From Streptomyces alanosinicus (GTDB lineage Bacteria; Actinomycetota; Actinomycetes; Streptomycetales; Streptomycetaceae), in NCBI RefSeq assembly GCF_014650595.1, contig NZ_BMVG01000021.1:1-64000 (forward strand): a stretch of 64,000 bases of DNA, given 5' to 3'. The translations under genes were made by a program, and so were the position numbers. This document shows, piece after piece, positions 1 to 8,635 of the stretch. A model generated the notes under the pieces. It saw only the letters and a list, made by a program, of their open reading frames with translations. It was not told the origin of the DNA and did not search any database. Numbering within the stretch: position 1 is the first letter of the stretch; each line of letters opens with the position of its first letter.

Positions 1-1
1 G

Positions 2-334
2 CACTGGACCCGCCGCATGATCGAGATCCGCAAACAGAACCCCGCCTTCGGACTCGGCTCCTACGACGAGCTGCCGTCCTCCAACCCGGCGGTGCTCGCC
101 TTCCTCCGGGAGGCCCCGCTGACCGCGGAGGCAGGGGACGACCTGGTGCTGTGCGTCCACAACTTCTCGCGCTTCGCCCAGCCGACCGAGCTGGATCTGA
201 GCCGGTTCAGCGGGCGGCACCCGGTGGAGCTGTTCGGCGGGGTCCGCTTCCCAGCGATCGGCGAACTGCCGTACCTGCTCACCCTCGCGGGGCACGGCTT
301 CTACTGGTTCCGGCTGCGGCGCGAAGGCGTCTAG
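2..334 (+). CDS. treS: Maltose alpha-D-glucosyltransferase (trehalose synthase), C-terminal part
   Basis: This is the last 110 codons of a gene that begins before the window. The residues read MIEIRKQNPAFGLGSY and later LVLCVHNFSRFAQP and LTLAGHGFYWFRL, which fit the C-terminal beta-sandwich of TreS enzymes in glycoside hydrolase family 13. TreS interconverts trehalose and maltose in the cytoplasm. The maltokinase gene follows after 86 bp on the same strand, then glgB, which is the usual TreS-Pep2-GlgB order of the GlgE alpha-glucan pathway. The catalytic domain lies outside the window, so the call rests on the tail and the neighbours. Confidence 0.85.
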   Translation, partial: HWTRRMIEIRKQNPAFGLGSYDELPSSNPAVLAFLREAPLTAEAGDDLVLCVHNFSRFAQPTELDLSRFSGRHPVELFGGVRFPAIGELPYLLTLAGHGFYWFRLRREGV

Positions 335-420
335 AGGGCCCTCGTGGGGCGGTTTTCACCGCCCCACCCGGGGCACGCATCAGTAACACCCCGACGATCC
401 GGGGAAAGGACGTGCCACCC

Positions 421-1803
421 ATGGCGGACGCGGTCACCCCTTCCGGCACCACCCGAACCAGCGGTCACCTCCTCGCTTCGCTCGATCCCCTGCTGCACGC
501 ATGGCTGCCCCGGCAGCGCTGGTTCGCCGGCAAGGGGCGCCCGGTCACCGGCTTCACCCCCGTGGCCGTCACCGAACTGCTCCCACCCGACGGCCGGCTG
601 GGCCTCTACCATCTGCTGCTGCGCGTCCACCAGCCGTCCGCGCTGGGCGCCGAGCCGCACCCCGGAGACTGCTACCAGCTCCTCATAGGCGTGCGCGAGG
701 CGCTGCCACCCCGGCTGGCGCCCGCGCTGATCGGACATGTGCACCACGGCCCGCTCGCCGGCCGCACGGTGTACGAGGCCCTGTACGACCCCCGGCCCGC
801 CGAAGTGCTCCTGGAGGCCCTGCGCACCCAGGCCCGCGTCGGCGGGCTGCGCTTCGAGCGGGACCGCCGCCAGGAGATCCGCGAGGGCCTGGTGGCCCGG
901 CTGCTGACCGCCGAGCAGTCCAACTCGTCCGTCGTCTACGGCGATACGTTCATCCTCAAGCTGCTGCGCCGGGTCGTCCCCGGCGTCAACCCCGACCTGG
1001 AACTCCCGCTGGCGCTGTCCCGCGAGGGCTGCCCCCGGGTGCCCGCGCCGACGGCCTGGCTGCAGGCCGACATCGACACGGAGCCGTATGTCCTGGCCGT
1101 GCTGCAGCCCTTCGTCAGCGGGGCGAGCGACGGCTGGGAGCTGGCGCTGCGCGAGCTGGCCAAGGGCGAGGACTTCGCCGCCGAGGCGCGAGCGCTGGGC
1201 CGGGCCACCGCCGAGGTGCACACCGCGCTCGCCCGCGCCCTGCCGACGGCCACCCTCGGCCCCGCCCAGCTGCGCACGCTGGCCGAGGGGATGACCGAGC
1301 GGCTGACGGCGGCCGTCCAGGCGGTGCCGGTGCTCGGGCCGTACGAGAGCGGACTGCGCGCGGCCTACCGGGCGCTGGCCGCCCTCGCCGGCGAGGGCCG
1401 CACCTGGACCGCCCAGCGGATACACGGCGACCTGCACCTCGGCCAGTGTCTGCGTGCCCCGTCCGGCACCTGGTCGCTGATCGACTTCGAGGGCGAGCCG
1501 GCCCGGCCACCGGCCGAACGCCGGCTGCCGCAGCCCGCGGTGCGGGACATCGCGGGCATGCTGCGCTCCTTCGACTACGCGGCCCACTCGGCGGGCGCGC
1601 CCGCGCCGGACTGGGCGCGCGCCTGCCGGGCCGCCTACTGCGACGGGTACGCGGAGGTGTCCGGCCGCGACCCGCGCACCGATCCGGTGCTGCTGCGGGC
1701 CTACGAGACCGACAAGGCGGTCTACGAGGTCGTCTACGAAGCCCGGCACCGGCCCGACTGGCTGCCCGTACCGCTCTCGGCGATCCGTCGCCTCGCCGCG
1801 TGA
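421..1803 (+). CDS. pep2: Maltokinase (Pep2/Mak1)
   Basis: A protein of 460 residues that phosphorylates maltose with ATP to give maltose 1-phosphate, the substrate used by GlgE for alpha-glucan synthesis. The N-terminal cap contains QRWFAGKGR. The aminoglycoside-phosphotransferase-like kinase lobe has the catalytic loop HGDLHLGQ near residue 335 and the metal-binding DFEGEP about 20 residues later. The open frame extends upstream to 151, but the ATG at 421 has a GGAAAGGA ribosome site and begins the usual family N-terminus, so I take it as the start. It lies between treS and glgB, and the gap to glgB is only 19 bp, so the genes are probably co-transcribed. Confidence 0.92.
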   Translation: MADAVTPSGTTRTSGHLLASLDPLLHAWLPRQRWFAGKGRPVTGFTPVAVTELLPPDGRLGLYHLLLRVHQPSALGAEPHPGDCYQLLIGVREALPPRLAPALIGHVHHGPLAGRTVYEALYDPRPAEVLLEALRTQARVGGLRFERDRRQEIREGLVARLLTAEQSNSSVVYGDTFILKLLRRVVPGVNPDLELPLALSREGCPRVPAPTAWLQADIDTEPYVLAVLQPFVSGASDGWELALRELAKGEDFAAEARALGRATAEVHTALARALPTATLGPAQLRTLAEGMTERLTAAVQAVPVLGPYESGLRAAYRALAALAGEGRTWTAQRIHGDLHLGQCLRAPSGTWSLIDFEGEPARPPAERRLPQPAVRDIAGMLRSFDYAAHSAGAPAPDWARACRAAYCDGYAEVSGRDPRTDPVLLRAYETDKAVYEVVYEARHRPDWLPVPLSAIRRLAA

Positions 1804-1822
1804 AGACCAGGAGGCTCGATCC

Positions 1823-4045
1823 GTGACGACCAAGAAGCCGGCCACCTCGCGACAGCTCCCGGGGGCCGCCCTGCCGCCCGCCGACCGCGAGCGGCTGCTG
1901 CACGGCACCCATCACGATCCGCACGCCGTGCTGGGCGCCCACCCGGGGGAAGAAGGCGTCGTCGTCCGGGTGTCGCGGCCGTACGCGCGATCCGTGACGG
2001 TCGTCGCCGGCGGGCTGCGGACCGTGCTGCACGACGACGGCGACGGGTTCTTCTCGGGGCTGCTGCCGCTGCGGGAGGTGCCGGAGTACCGGCTGCGGGT
2101 GGCGTACGAGGGGACGGTCCTGGACACCGACGACCCCTACCGCTTTCTGCCCACCCTCGGTGAGCTGGACCTGCATCTGATCGGTGAGGGCCGGCACGAG
2201 CAGCTGTGGCAGGCGCTCGGCGCGCATGTCACCACCCATCAGGGCGTACCGGGCACCCGGTTCGCGGTGTGGGCGCCGGATGCGCGGGGCGTACGGGTCA
2301 CGGGCGGCTTCAGTCTGTGGGACGGCAGCGGTTTCCCGATGCGCTCGCTGGGCTCCACGGGGGTGTGGGAGCTGTTCGTGCCGGGGATCGGCGAGGGCGA
2401 GGTGTACAAGTTCGAGATCACCCGCCCGGACGGCTCGTCCACGCTGCGCGCCGATCCGCTGGCCCGCCGTACGGAGGTGCCGCCCGCGACCGCGTCGATC
2501 GTGCACGCCTCTCATCACACATGGCAGGACGCACAGTGGATGGCGCACCGCGCCGACATTCCGGTGCACGAGGCCCCGCTCTCCGTGTACGAGCTGCATC
2601 TGCCCTCCTGGCGGCCCGGCCTGACCTACCGCGATCTCGCGGAACAACTCCCGGCGTATGTCGCGGAGTTGGGCTTCACCCATGTGGAGCTGATGCCGGT
2701 CGCCGAGCATCCCTTCGGCGGCTCCTGGGGCTACCAGGTCACCGGCTTCTACGCGCCGACGGCCCGGCTCGGCACACCGGACGACTTCAAGTACCTGGTG
2801 GACCGGCTGCACCAGGCCGGGATCGGGGTGCTGATGGACTGGGTCCCGGCCCACTTCCCGCGGGACGACTGGGCGCTGGCCGAGTTCGACGGGCGCCCGC
2901 TGTACGAACACCATGATCCGCTGCGGGCCGCACACCCCGACTGGGGAACCCTGGAGTTCGACTTCGGCCGCCGCGAGGTGCGCAACTTCCTGGTCGCCAA
3001 CGCCGTGTACTGGTGCGAGGAGTTCCATATCGACGGACTGCGCGTGGACGCCGTCGCCTCGATGCTCTACCTCGACTACTCGCGCGAGCCGGGCCGTTGG
3101 ACACCGAACGAGCACGGCGGCCGGGAGAACCTGGACGCGGTGGCCTTCCTGCAGGAGATGAACGCCACCGTCTACCGGCGCTGCCCCGGCGTGGTCACCA
3201 TCGCCGAGGAGTCCACCGCCTGGGACGGGGTCACCCGCCCCACCCACCACAGGGGCCCGAGCGGCTTCGGCGGGCTCGGTTTCGGCCTGAAGTGGAACAT
3301 GGGCTGGATGCACGACTCCCTGCAGTACATCCAGCACGAGCCCGTGCACCGCACATACCACCACCACGAGATGACCTTCTCGATGGTGTACGCCTACAGC
3401 GAGAACTACGTCCTGCCCATCTCCCACGACGAGGTCGTCCACGGCAAGCGGGCCCTGGTGTCCAAGATGCCCGGCGACTGGTGGCAACGGCGCGCCAACC
3501 ACCGCGCCTACCTCGGCTTCATGTGGGCCCATCCGGGCAAACAACTGTTGTTCATGGGGCAGGAGTTCGCCCAGGGCGCCGAGTGGTCGGAGGCGCACGG
3601 CCCCGACTGGTGGTTGCTCGACCCGTCCTACGGCGCCGCGGCCGACCACCGCGGTGTCCTGGATCTCGTACGGGACCTGAACACGCGGTACCGGGACACC
3701 CCGGCCCTGTGGCAGCGGGACACCGACCCGGCGGGCTTCCAGTGGATCGCCGGGGACGCCGCGGACGACAACGTCTTCGCCTTCCTGCGCCTCGACGCCG
3801 ACGGCACCCCGCTCCTCGCGATCTCCCATCTGTCCCCGGTGGTCCGCCCGGACTACCGGCTCGGCGTCCCGGAGGACGTACCGGCCTGGCTGGAGGTCCT
3901 CAACACGGACGCCGGACGCTACGGCGGCAGCGGCATCACCCATCCCGACCCGGTCAAGCCGGAGCCGCAGGGGGCGCACGGCCGCCCTGCGAGCATCCGG
4001 CTCACACTGCCGCCGCTGGCGACGGTCTGGCTGCGGCCCGCGTAG
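1823..4045 (+). CDS. glgB: 1,4-alpha-glucan branching enzyme
   Basis: A protein of 740 residues. It makes alpha-1,6 branches in glycogen or the GlgE glucan. It has the N-terminal CBM48-type domains, with GFSLWDG, then a GH13 barrel. DGLRVDAVASM carries the nucleophile Asp, TIAEEST carries the acid/base Glu, and PISHDEVVHGK carries the transition-state Asp. The length matches actinobacterial GlgB. The GTG start has an AGGAGG ribosome site at about 1809. It is the last gene of the treS-pep2-glgB set and converges on the helicase gene with 31 bp between them. S. coelicolor has two glgB genes, and the link to pep2 matches the GlgE-associated copy. Confidence 0.95.
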   Translation: MTTKKPATSRQLPGAALPPADRERLLHGTHHDPHAVLGAHPGEEGVVVRVSRPYARSVTVVAGGLRTVLHDDGDGFFSGLLPLREVPEYRLRVAYEGTVLDTDDPYRFLPTLGELDLHLIGEGRHEQLWQALGAHVTTHQGVPGTRFAVWAPDARGVRVTGGFSLWDGSGFPMRSLGSTGVWELFVPGIGEGEVYKFEITRPDGSSTLRADPLARRTEVPPATASIVHASHHTWQDAQWMAHRADIPVHEAPLSVYELHLPSWRPGLTYRDLAEQLPAYVAELGFTHVELMPVAEHPFGGSWGYQVTGFYAPTARLGTPDDFKYLVDRLHQAGIGVLMDWVPAHFPRDDWALAEFDGRPLYEHHDPLRAAHPDWGTLEFDFGRREVRNFLVANAVYWCEEFHIDGLRVDAVASMLYLDYSREPGRWTPNEHGGRENLDAVAFLQEMNATVYRRCPGVVTIAEESTAWDGVTRPTHHRGPSGFGGLGFGLKWNMGWMHDSLQYIQHEPVHRTYHHHEMTFSMVYAYSENYVLPISHDEVVHGKRALVSKMPGDWWQRRANHRAYLGFMWAHPGKQLLFMGQEFAQGAEWSEAHGPDWWLLDPSYGAAADHRGVLDLVRDLNTRYRDTPALWQRDTDPAGFQWIAGDAADDNVFAFLRLDADGTPLLAISHLSPVVRPDYRLGVPEDVPAWLEVLNTDAGRYGGSGITHPDPVKPEPQGAHGRPASIRLTLPPLATVWLRPA

Positions 4046-4076
4046 GCCGACAGGGCCTGGGCCCGCGGCGGCGGGG

Positions 4077-6329
4077 TCAGGCCAGCGCCTTCGGCAGCTC
4101 CTCGCTGTACAGCACGCCCAGCCGCTGCGTGGCCCGGGTCAGGGCGACGTAGAGATCACTGGTGCCGTACCGGGCCGGCTCCACCACCAGGACGGAGTCG
4201 AATTCGAGGCCCTTGGCCTGGCGGGGGTCGAGCAGCACGACCGTGCGGGTCAGATCGGGCTCGGCGCCCGCCGTGACCCCGTCCAGCCGGGCGGCCAGCG
4301 AGCGGTGCAGCGCGCGCGGGGCGATGACCGCGAGCCGGCCCTCGTCCGGGGTGAGCTCGGCGACCGCCTTGGCCACGGCCTCGGGCAGTGCGCCGTCGGC
4401 CCGCCGCACCCATGGCCCCACCCCGGTGGAGCGGACCGAGCTGGGCGGCTCGAAGTCCGGGTGCTCGGCGCGGACCACGGCCGCGGCCAGCTCCATGATC
4501 TCGGCCGGGGTGCGGTAGTTGACGCCGAGCCGGGTGTGCTCCCAGCGGTCCTCGACATAGGGCGCGAGGATGTCCGCCCAGGAGCCGACGCCGGCCGCCT
4601 CGGCGGTCTGCGCGGGGTCGCCCACGAGGGTCATCGAACGGGTCGGGCTGCGCCGCATCAGCAGCCGCCACGCCATCGGCGACAGCTCCTGCGCCTCGTC
4701 CACGATGATGTGCCCGAACGCCCAGGTGCGGTCGGCCGCCGCCCGCTCGGCGGCGCTGCGGTGGTCCGCCTCCTCCTGCCGCTCGGCGAACCGCTCGGCG
4801 TCGATGATGTCGTGCGCCGACAGCACCTCCGACGCGTCCGGGTCACCGTCCTCCTTGTCCTCGAACTCATAGGTCCGGGAGGCGTACGACACATCGAGCA
4901 CGCCCTGCGCGTAGGCGATCTGCGTCTCCCGCTCGCGCTCGGCACGCACCCGCGCCACCCGGTCGTCCTCGCCGAGGAGTTCGGCCGCCTCGTCCAGCAG
5001 GGGCACGTCGGCGACGGTCCAGGCACGGGTCACCGGGCGCCGTACGGCGGCGGCGTCCGCGTCGCCGAGATACCCCTGCGGCGCCGCCAGGAAGTCGGCG
5101 ACGAGCCGCTGCGGGGTGATCCGGGGCCACAACCGGTCGACGGCGGACCAGACTTCGGGGTTCTCGGCGAGTTCGTCGCGGATCTGCGTGACGTCGGAGG
5201 CGTCGAGCAGGCTGCTGCCGTCGTACGGGTCGGTGCCGACGCGTTCGGCGTACAGCTCGGTGAGGGTGTTGAGGATATGGCCCTCGAAGTACTCGCGGGC
5301 CGCGTTGTGCGGCAGCTTGGCCGCGCGGGTGCGCTCACGGGCGACGTCGACGAGTCCGTCGTCGAGCATCAGCACCTCGCGGTCGTGCTCGATCGCGATC
5401 ACCGGGTCGGGCAGCGCCTGCCGGTCGCGGACGACGGCGGCGAGCACCTCGGCCATGTCGGCGCGGCCCTTCACGGCGGCCGCCTCGGGGGTGTCGGTGG
5501 CGGTCGCCTTCACCCCGGGGAACAGCTCGCCGACCGTGGCCAGCAGCACACCGGTCTCACCGAGCGAGGGCAGCACCTCGCCGATGTAGCCGAGGAAGGC
5601 CGGGTTGGGTCCGACGATCAGGACGGCCCGGCGGGCCAGCAGTTCGCGGTACTCGTAGAGCAGATAGGCGGCACGGTGCAGCGCGACCGCCGTCTTCCCC
5701 GTGCCCGGGCCGCCCTCGACCACCAGCACCCCGCGGTACGGCGCCCGGATGATCTCGTCCTGCTCGGCCTGGATGGTCTGCACGATGTCGCTCATCCGGC
5801 CGGTGCGGGCCGAGTTCAGTGCGGCCAGCAGTACGGCGTCCCCGTTGTGGTCCTCGTACCCGGTGCGGGTCGCGTCGCCGAGGTCGAGGATCTCGTCGTG
5901 CAGCGAGGTCACGGTCCGGCCGTCGGTGGCGATGTGCCGACGCCGGCGCAGGCCCATCGGGGTGTGCCCGGTGGCCAGGTAGAAGGGGCGGGCGACATCG
6001 GCCCGCCAGTCGATGAGGACCGGGGTGTGCTCGGTGTCGTCCTCGCGCAGCCCGATCCGGCCGATGTGGTGGGTGGCGCCGTCGGCGAGGTCGATCCGGC
6101 CGAAGCACAGCGAGCCGTCGACGGCGTTCAGCGCGGCGAGCAGCCCCGAGCGCTCGGCGACCAGGATGTCCCGCTCCAGCCGGGCCTGCATGGGCTTGTC
6201 GCCCTGGGCGAGCGCGTCCGTGACCGAGGTCTCGGTCTCGCCGCGCAGTACGTCCACGCGTGCGTACAGTCCGTCGATGAATTCCTGCTCATGCCGCAAT
6301 TCATCGTCCGGAAAATCGGTGTTTGACAA
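4077..6329 (-). CDS. HelD/HelR-family RNA polymerase-associated ATPase (UvrD-like)
   Basis: A superfamily 1 ATPase of 750 residues. Walker A is EGGPGTGKTAVALHRAAY near residue 210, Walker B is IIVDEAQELSPMAW near 555, then VGDPAQTAE, and motifs V and VI are QAKGLEFDSVLVVEPA and LYVALTRATQRLGVLY. The N-terminal HEQEFIDGLYARVDVLRG resembles the helical arm that HelD proteins insert into RNA polymerase channels. Relatives recycle stalled polymerase, and actinobacterial HelR can protect it from rifamycins. Sequence alone does not separate HelD from HelR. The start is TTG at 6329 behind GGGAG. The -35 box of the divergent small-RNA promoter overlaps this start codon. Confidence 0.85.
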   Translation of the reverse strand: MSNTDFPDDELRHEQEFIDGLYARVDVLRGETETSVTDALAQGDKPMQARLERDILVAERSGLLAALNAVDGSLCFGRIDLADGATHHIGRIGLREDDTEHTPVLIDWRADVARPFYLATGHTPMGLRRRRHIATDGRTVTSLHDEILDLGDATRTGYEDHNGDAVLLAALNSARTGRMSDIVQTIQAEQDEIIRAPYRGVLVVEGGPGTGKTAVALHRAAYLLYEYRELLARRAVLIVGPNPAFLGYIGEVLPSLGETGVLLATVGELFPGVKATATDTPEAAAVKGRADMAEVLAAVVRDRQALPDPVIAIEHDREVLMLDDGLVDVARERTRAAKLPHNAAREYFEGHILNTLTELYAERVGTDPYDGSSLLDASDVTQIRDELAENPEVWSAVDRLWPRITPQRLVADFLAAPQGYLGDADAAAVRRPVTRAWTVADVPLLDEAAELLGEDDRVARVRAERERETQIAYAQGVLDVSYASRTYEFEDKEDGDPDASEVLSAHDIIDAERFAERQEEADHRSAAERAAADRTWAFGHIIVDEAQELSPMAWRLLMRRSPTRSMTLVGDPAQTAEAAGVGSWADILAPYVEDRWEHTRLGVNYRTPAEIMELAAAVVRAEHPDFEPPSSVRSTGVGPWVRRADGALPEAVAKAVAELTPDEGRLAVIAPRALHRSLAARLDGVTAGAEPDLTRTVVLLDPRQAKGLEFDSVLVVEPARYGTSDLYVALTRATQRLGVLYSEELPKALA

Positions 6330-6352
6330 TTCCGCTCCCGCCCGGATATACT
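6323..6352 (+). promoter_or_regulatory. Near-consensus housekeeping promoter
   Basis: TTGACA at 6323-6328 and TATACT at 6347-6352 are separated by 18 bp. This is an unusually close match to the sigma-70/HrdB consensus for such a GC-rich genome. The predicted transcription start is A6359. No downstream ORF with coding character is found before the terminator at 6419-6453, so the promoter probably serves a small RNA. It overlaps the divergent helicase start codon at 6327-6329. Confidence 0.75.
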
Positions 6353-6358
6353 CTGCTC

Positions 6359-6453
6359 AGTGCACTTCCTCGCGACCTGTTTCAAAACGAAGTCGCGAAC
6401 CACTGAATATACGCAGAGAAATCCCCCGAGCGCAATTGCTCAGGGGATTTTTT
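6359..6453 (+). ncRNA. Candidate small RNA of about 95 nt
   Basis: Transcription from the promoter at 6323-6352 would begin near A6359 and end at a strong intrinsic terminator. The 5' part folds into a hairpin: AGTG (6359-6362) pairs with CACT (6401-6404) and TCGCGAC (6370-6376) with GTCGCGA (6392-6398). The terminator stem is AAATCCCC plus GAGC (6419-6431) against GCTC plus GGGGATTT (6438-6450), followed by six T residues. I do not recognise an RNA family; it lacks the two C-rich loops of 6C RNA. The terminator could also end the minus-strand thioredoxin transcript. This is inferred from sequence only. Confidence 0.65.
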
Positions 6454-6481
6454 CATGGGCGGAGCACATCACCCCAGGTCG

Positions 6482-6829
6482 CTACAGCACCTCGGCGTCT
6501 GCCAGCTCCTCCAGCAGCCGCCGCTTGGGCCGCGCCCCCACCATCGACCGCACCGGCTCACCGTCCCGGAAGACCATCAGGGTCGGGGTGGACAGCACGC
6601 CGTAGGCGACCGTCGTCCCCGGATTGCGGTCGACGTCGATCTGCACGACCTTCAGCCGGTCACCCTCCTCGAAGGCGATGTCCTTCAGCACGGGCACGAG
6701 CTGCCGACACGGCCCGCACCAGTCGGCCGTGAACTGCACCAGCACGGGCAGCTCCGAACCCTTCACCTCCGCCTCGAAATCGGCATCGGTGACCTGCGCC
6801 AATCCACTCGTCCCGCTCGTCACACCCAT
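6482..6829 (-). CDS. Thioredoxin
   Basis: A thioredoxin-fold protein of 115 residues with the active site FTADWCGPCRQLVPVL and the cis-proline segment LSTPTLMVFRDGEPV. It reduces protein disulfides in the cytoplasm. The ATG at 6829 overlaps the stop codon of the upstream MerR gene as TGATG, so the two are translationally coupled and the regulator probably controls the thioredoxin. The open frame extends upstream inside the MerR gene, but the overlap and the family length fix the start. Streptomyces genomes carry several thioredoxins, so I give no trx number. Confidence 0.92.
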   Translation of the reverse strand: MGVTSGTSGLAQVTDADFEAEVKGSELPVLVQFTADWCGPCRQLVPVLKDIAFEEGDRLKVVQIDVDRNPGTTVAYGVLSTPTLMVFRDGEPVRSMVGARPKRRLLEELADAEVL

Positions 6830-7254
6830 CACGAAAGCCCTCCCAGCTCGCATACGGGCTCCGGGCCCCCCGGAACCAGCGCCTCGGCGGCCAGCGCGTC
6901 CCGGGCCAGCTCGGCCCGGCGCAGCTGCCCGGCGACCGTCTCCCGCACCGCCGACAACTGCCCGATGAGCGCGTCCAACTCCCCGAGCTTGCGCCGGTAG
7001 ACCAGGAGCGAGGCCGGACAGGAGTCCCCCTCCGGGTGCCCGGCCCGCAGACACTCCACAAAGGGCCGCGTCTCCTCCAGCTCGAACCCGAAGTCCTGCA
7101 ACGTCCGGATCTGCTCCAGCAGCCGCAGGTCCCCCTCGTCGTACGTCCGGTACCCGTTCTCGTCCCGCCGCGCCGGCAACAGCCCACGCGCCTCGTAATA
7201 CCGCAGCGCACGCGTCGTGGTCCCGGCCCGCGCGGCCAACTCACCGATTCGCAT
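6829..7254 (-). CDS. MerR-family transcriptional regulator
   Basis: A protein of 141 residues that begins MRIGELAARAGTTTRALRYYEARGLLP, the MerR winged-helix domain, followed by a coiled-coil dimerisation helix. Cysteines lie at 68 and 79 (VECLRAGHPEGDSCPAS), with a third near the C-terminus, so redox or metal sensing is possible but unproven. It is coupled to the thioredoxin gene. The 5' end overlaps the 3' end of the hypothetical gene at 7241-7735 by 14 bp. The upstream minus strand has a TTGACC-like -35 box and the inverted repeats TTGAC/GTCAA and CCTAC/GTAGG within 35 bp of the ATG, consistent with MerR-type autoregulation and little or no leader. Confidence 0.88.
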   Translation of the reverse strand: MRIGELAARAGTTTRALRYYEARGLLPARRDENGYRTYDEGDLRLLEQIRTLQDFGFELEETRPFVECLRAGHPEGDSCPASLLVYRRKLGELDALIGQLSAVRETVAGQLRRAELARDALAAEALVPGGPEPVCELGGLS

Positions 7255-7735
7255 GCCTACGACGGTAGGCGTTGACGTCAGGGTCAAGGCAAGACGGGGG
7301 GGCAGCGGCGGGTGGAGCCGGGCGTCTCAAGCGTTCCTTCAAGCGCCAAGAAGCCACTTCTCCTTCTTCCCGCAACAAGATCTGCACCTTTGACGGAAAT
7401 TGCGGATCATCCACCATTACGGAGCAGACCACAGAGCCACGGAACCCCATAAACTGCATTCGGGCATAGTCGTTCGGGTCGTGCAGTACGAGCCACCCAG
7501 ACGGACAGGGGAGTGGCACCTCGAAGAAGTTCACAGGAAGCATCGCAGGAGGAGCCGACTTCCATACCTCGCATTCGACAGGACCGTCAACAGCAGCCTG
7601 AACACCGAAGATGAGTGAACTGCCGTCTCGATACCAGCTGCTCGACGCCGGATCCCAGTCGCTGACGTCGTCGTCACTTCCGGCATCTCGCAAGATCAAG
7701 CATCCGTGCTCGACTTTTGCCAGGAATGCAACCAC
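7241..7735 (-). CDS. Hypothetical protein, possible beta-sandwich fold
   Basis: An ORF of 164 codons with lower GC and less biased codons than its neighbours, as expected for accessory DNA. The product has alternating hydrophobic strands (GCLILRDAGSDDD, SSLIFGVQAAVDGPVECEVW, GWLVLHDPNDYARMQF, SVVCSVMVDDPQFPSKVQILL) that suggest a small beta-sandwich, followed by a basic proline-rich tail. I do not recognise the family. It follows the methyltransferase gene on the same strand after 108 bp, so it may be the last gene of the RiPP-like operon, or an unrelated neighbour. The GTG at 7735 has no good ribosome site, so the start is uncertain. Confidence 0.5.
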   Translation of the reverse strand: MVAFLAKVEHGCLILRDAGSDDDVSDWDPASSSWYRDGSSLIFGVQAAVDGPVECEVWKSAPPAMLPVNFFEVPLPCPSGWLVLHDPNDYARMQFMGFRGSVVCSVMVDDPQFPSKVQILLREEGEVASWRLKERLRRPAPPAAAPPSCLDPDVNAYRRRHANR

Positions 7736-7843
7736 AGGGCTATTAGCTACCCGTCCTTGGTGCAGATCTCGAACGCCATCGGGGTTCCGCTGGCGTCCGT
7801 GGTTGTGCGGGGAAATCCGTGGGCGTTGCCGTCGCTACTGCCG

Positions 7844-8635
7844 TCAGGGGCCGGGCGGCTGGCGCTGGTGCCGTTGCTCATCCCGCTGGTCACCGCGGCG
7901 TTGTCGGGCCACCGTGTACGCGGTGGGTCCGGTAAGCCCTGTCTCTGTGCCGTCGTTCATGTCCAGGACCTCGAAGCCGGCGCCCTCTGCGTAGCGTTCG
8001 AGCTCCTGGGGGAACAGGACACGCCTGCGGATCTCGTCTCGGGCCTCGTCGCCCGAGGGGAGCATCCAGTGCCGGTGCATGGTGTTGATCTGGGTCCGCA
8101 GGTCCCACGTGTGGCGGATGGTGACGGTGGCGGGGCCTCTCGGCGTGGCCACCGTGGCAGTGGTCGGCTCGCTCCGGGTGATTGGGGCGACGGGGGAACA
8201 CAGCACGAGCAGCGCTCCTGGCTGGGCATGTGCCGCGAAGGTGGCGAAGACCTGGCTGATCGCCTCGTTGTCGTGCACGTAGGCGAGGCTGTTGCCCATG
8301 CAGGTCACTACGTCCATGCGCTTGCCGAGTCGTACGGTGCGCATGTCTCCGGTGCGGATGTCCACTCCCGGCCGGGCCTTGTGGGCGTAGTCGACCATGC
8401 CGGGCTGAAGGTCCACGCCGATGCACTCGAAGCGCTTAGCCAGGATCTCCAGGTCCCGGCCGGTACCGCATCCGAAGTCGACCAGGGTTTGGGCGTCCGG
8501 CCTGTGCAACTCGGTCAGGGTCTGGCACATCTCAGCGCTCGTGCTGTCGGACTGGACCACATCGTAAAGTGCCGGATCGCGGTACAGGAGGTTTGTGGCT
8601 TCCACGTGCTCGGCTTCCGTGTTGGGGCTGGTCAC
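7844..8635 (-). CDS. Class I SAM-dependent methyltransferase (RiPP-cluster)
   Basis: A protein of 263 residues with a Rossmann methyltransferase core. Motif I is LVDFGCGTGRDLEIL (residues 51-65), followed by the acidic strand end IGVDLQPGMVDYAH and then DVVTCMGNSLAYVHDNEA. The GTG start at 8635 overlaps the stop of the cyclase gene as GTGA, so the two are translationally coupled. The frame extends upstream to 8677, but that part lies inside the cyclase gene. Because it is fused to the cyclase-precursor operon, I infer that it methylates the peptide product, for example a carboxylate, His or Lys. The C-terminal 15-20 residues are basic, Gln-rich and look unconserved. Confidence 0.82.
   Translation of the reverse strand: MTSPNTEAEHVEATNLLYRDPALYDVVQSDSTSAEMCQTLTELHRPDAQTLVDFGCGTGRDLEILAKRFECIGVDLQPGMVDYAHKARPGVDIRTGDMRTVRLGKRMDVVTCMGNSLAYVHDNEAISQVFATFAAHAQPGALLVLCSPVAPITRSEPTTATVATPRGPATVTIRHTWDLRTQINTMHRHWMLPSGDEARDEIRRRVLFPQELERYAEGAGFEVLDMNDGTETGLTGPTAYTVARQRRGDQRDEQRHQRQPPGP

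Noticed and set aside
1115..3979. A 954-codon minus-strand ORF opposite the maltokinase and glgB genes
   Set aside because: It is the antisense shadow of two well-recognised enzymes in GC-rich DNA. Its translation is Arg/Pro/Gly/Val-rich without domains.
4305..6326. A 673-codon plus-strand ORF opposite the helicase gene
   Set aside because: Shadow of the helicase. It has no motifs, and its amino-acid content is typical of a reversed frame.
6359..6453. The candidate RNA read as 6C RNA or a riboswitch
   Set aside because: It lacks the two C-rich loops of 6C RNA, and no plus-strand gene follows that a riboswitch could control.
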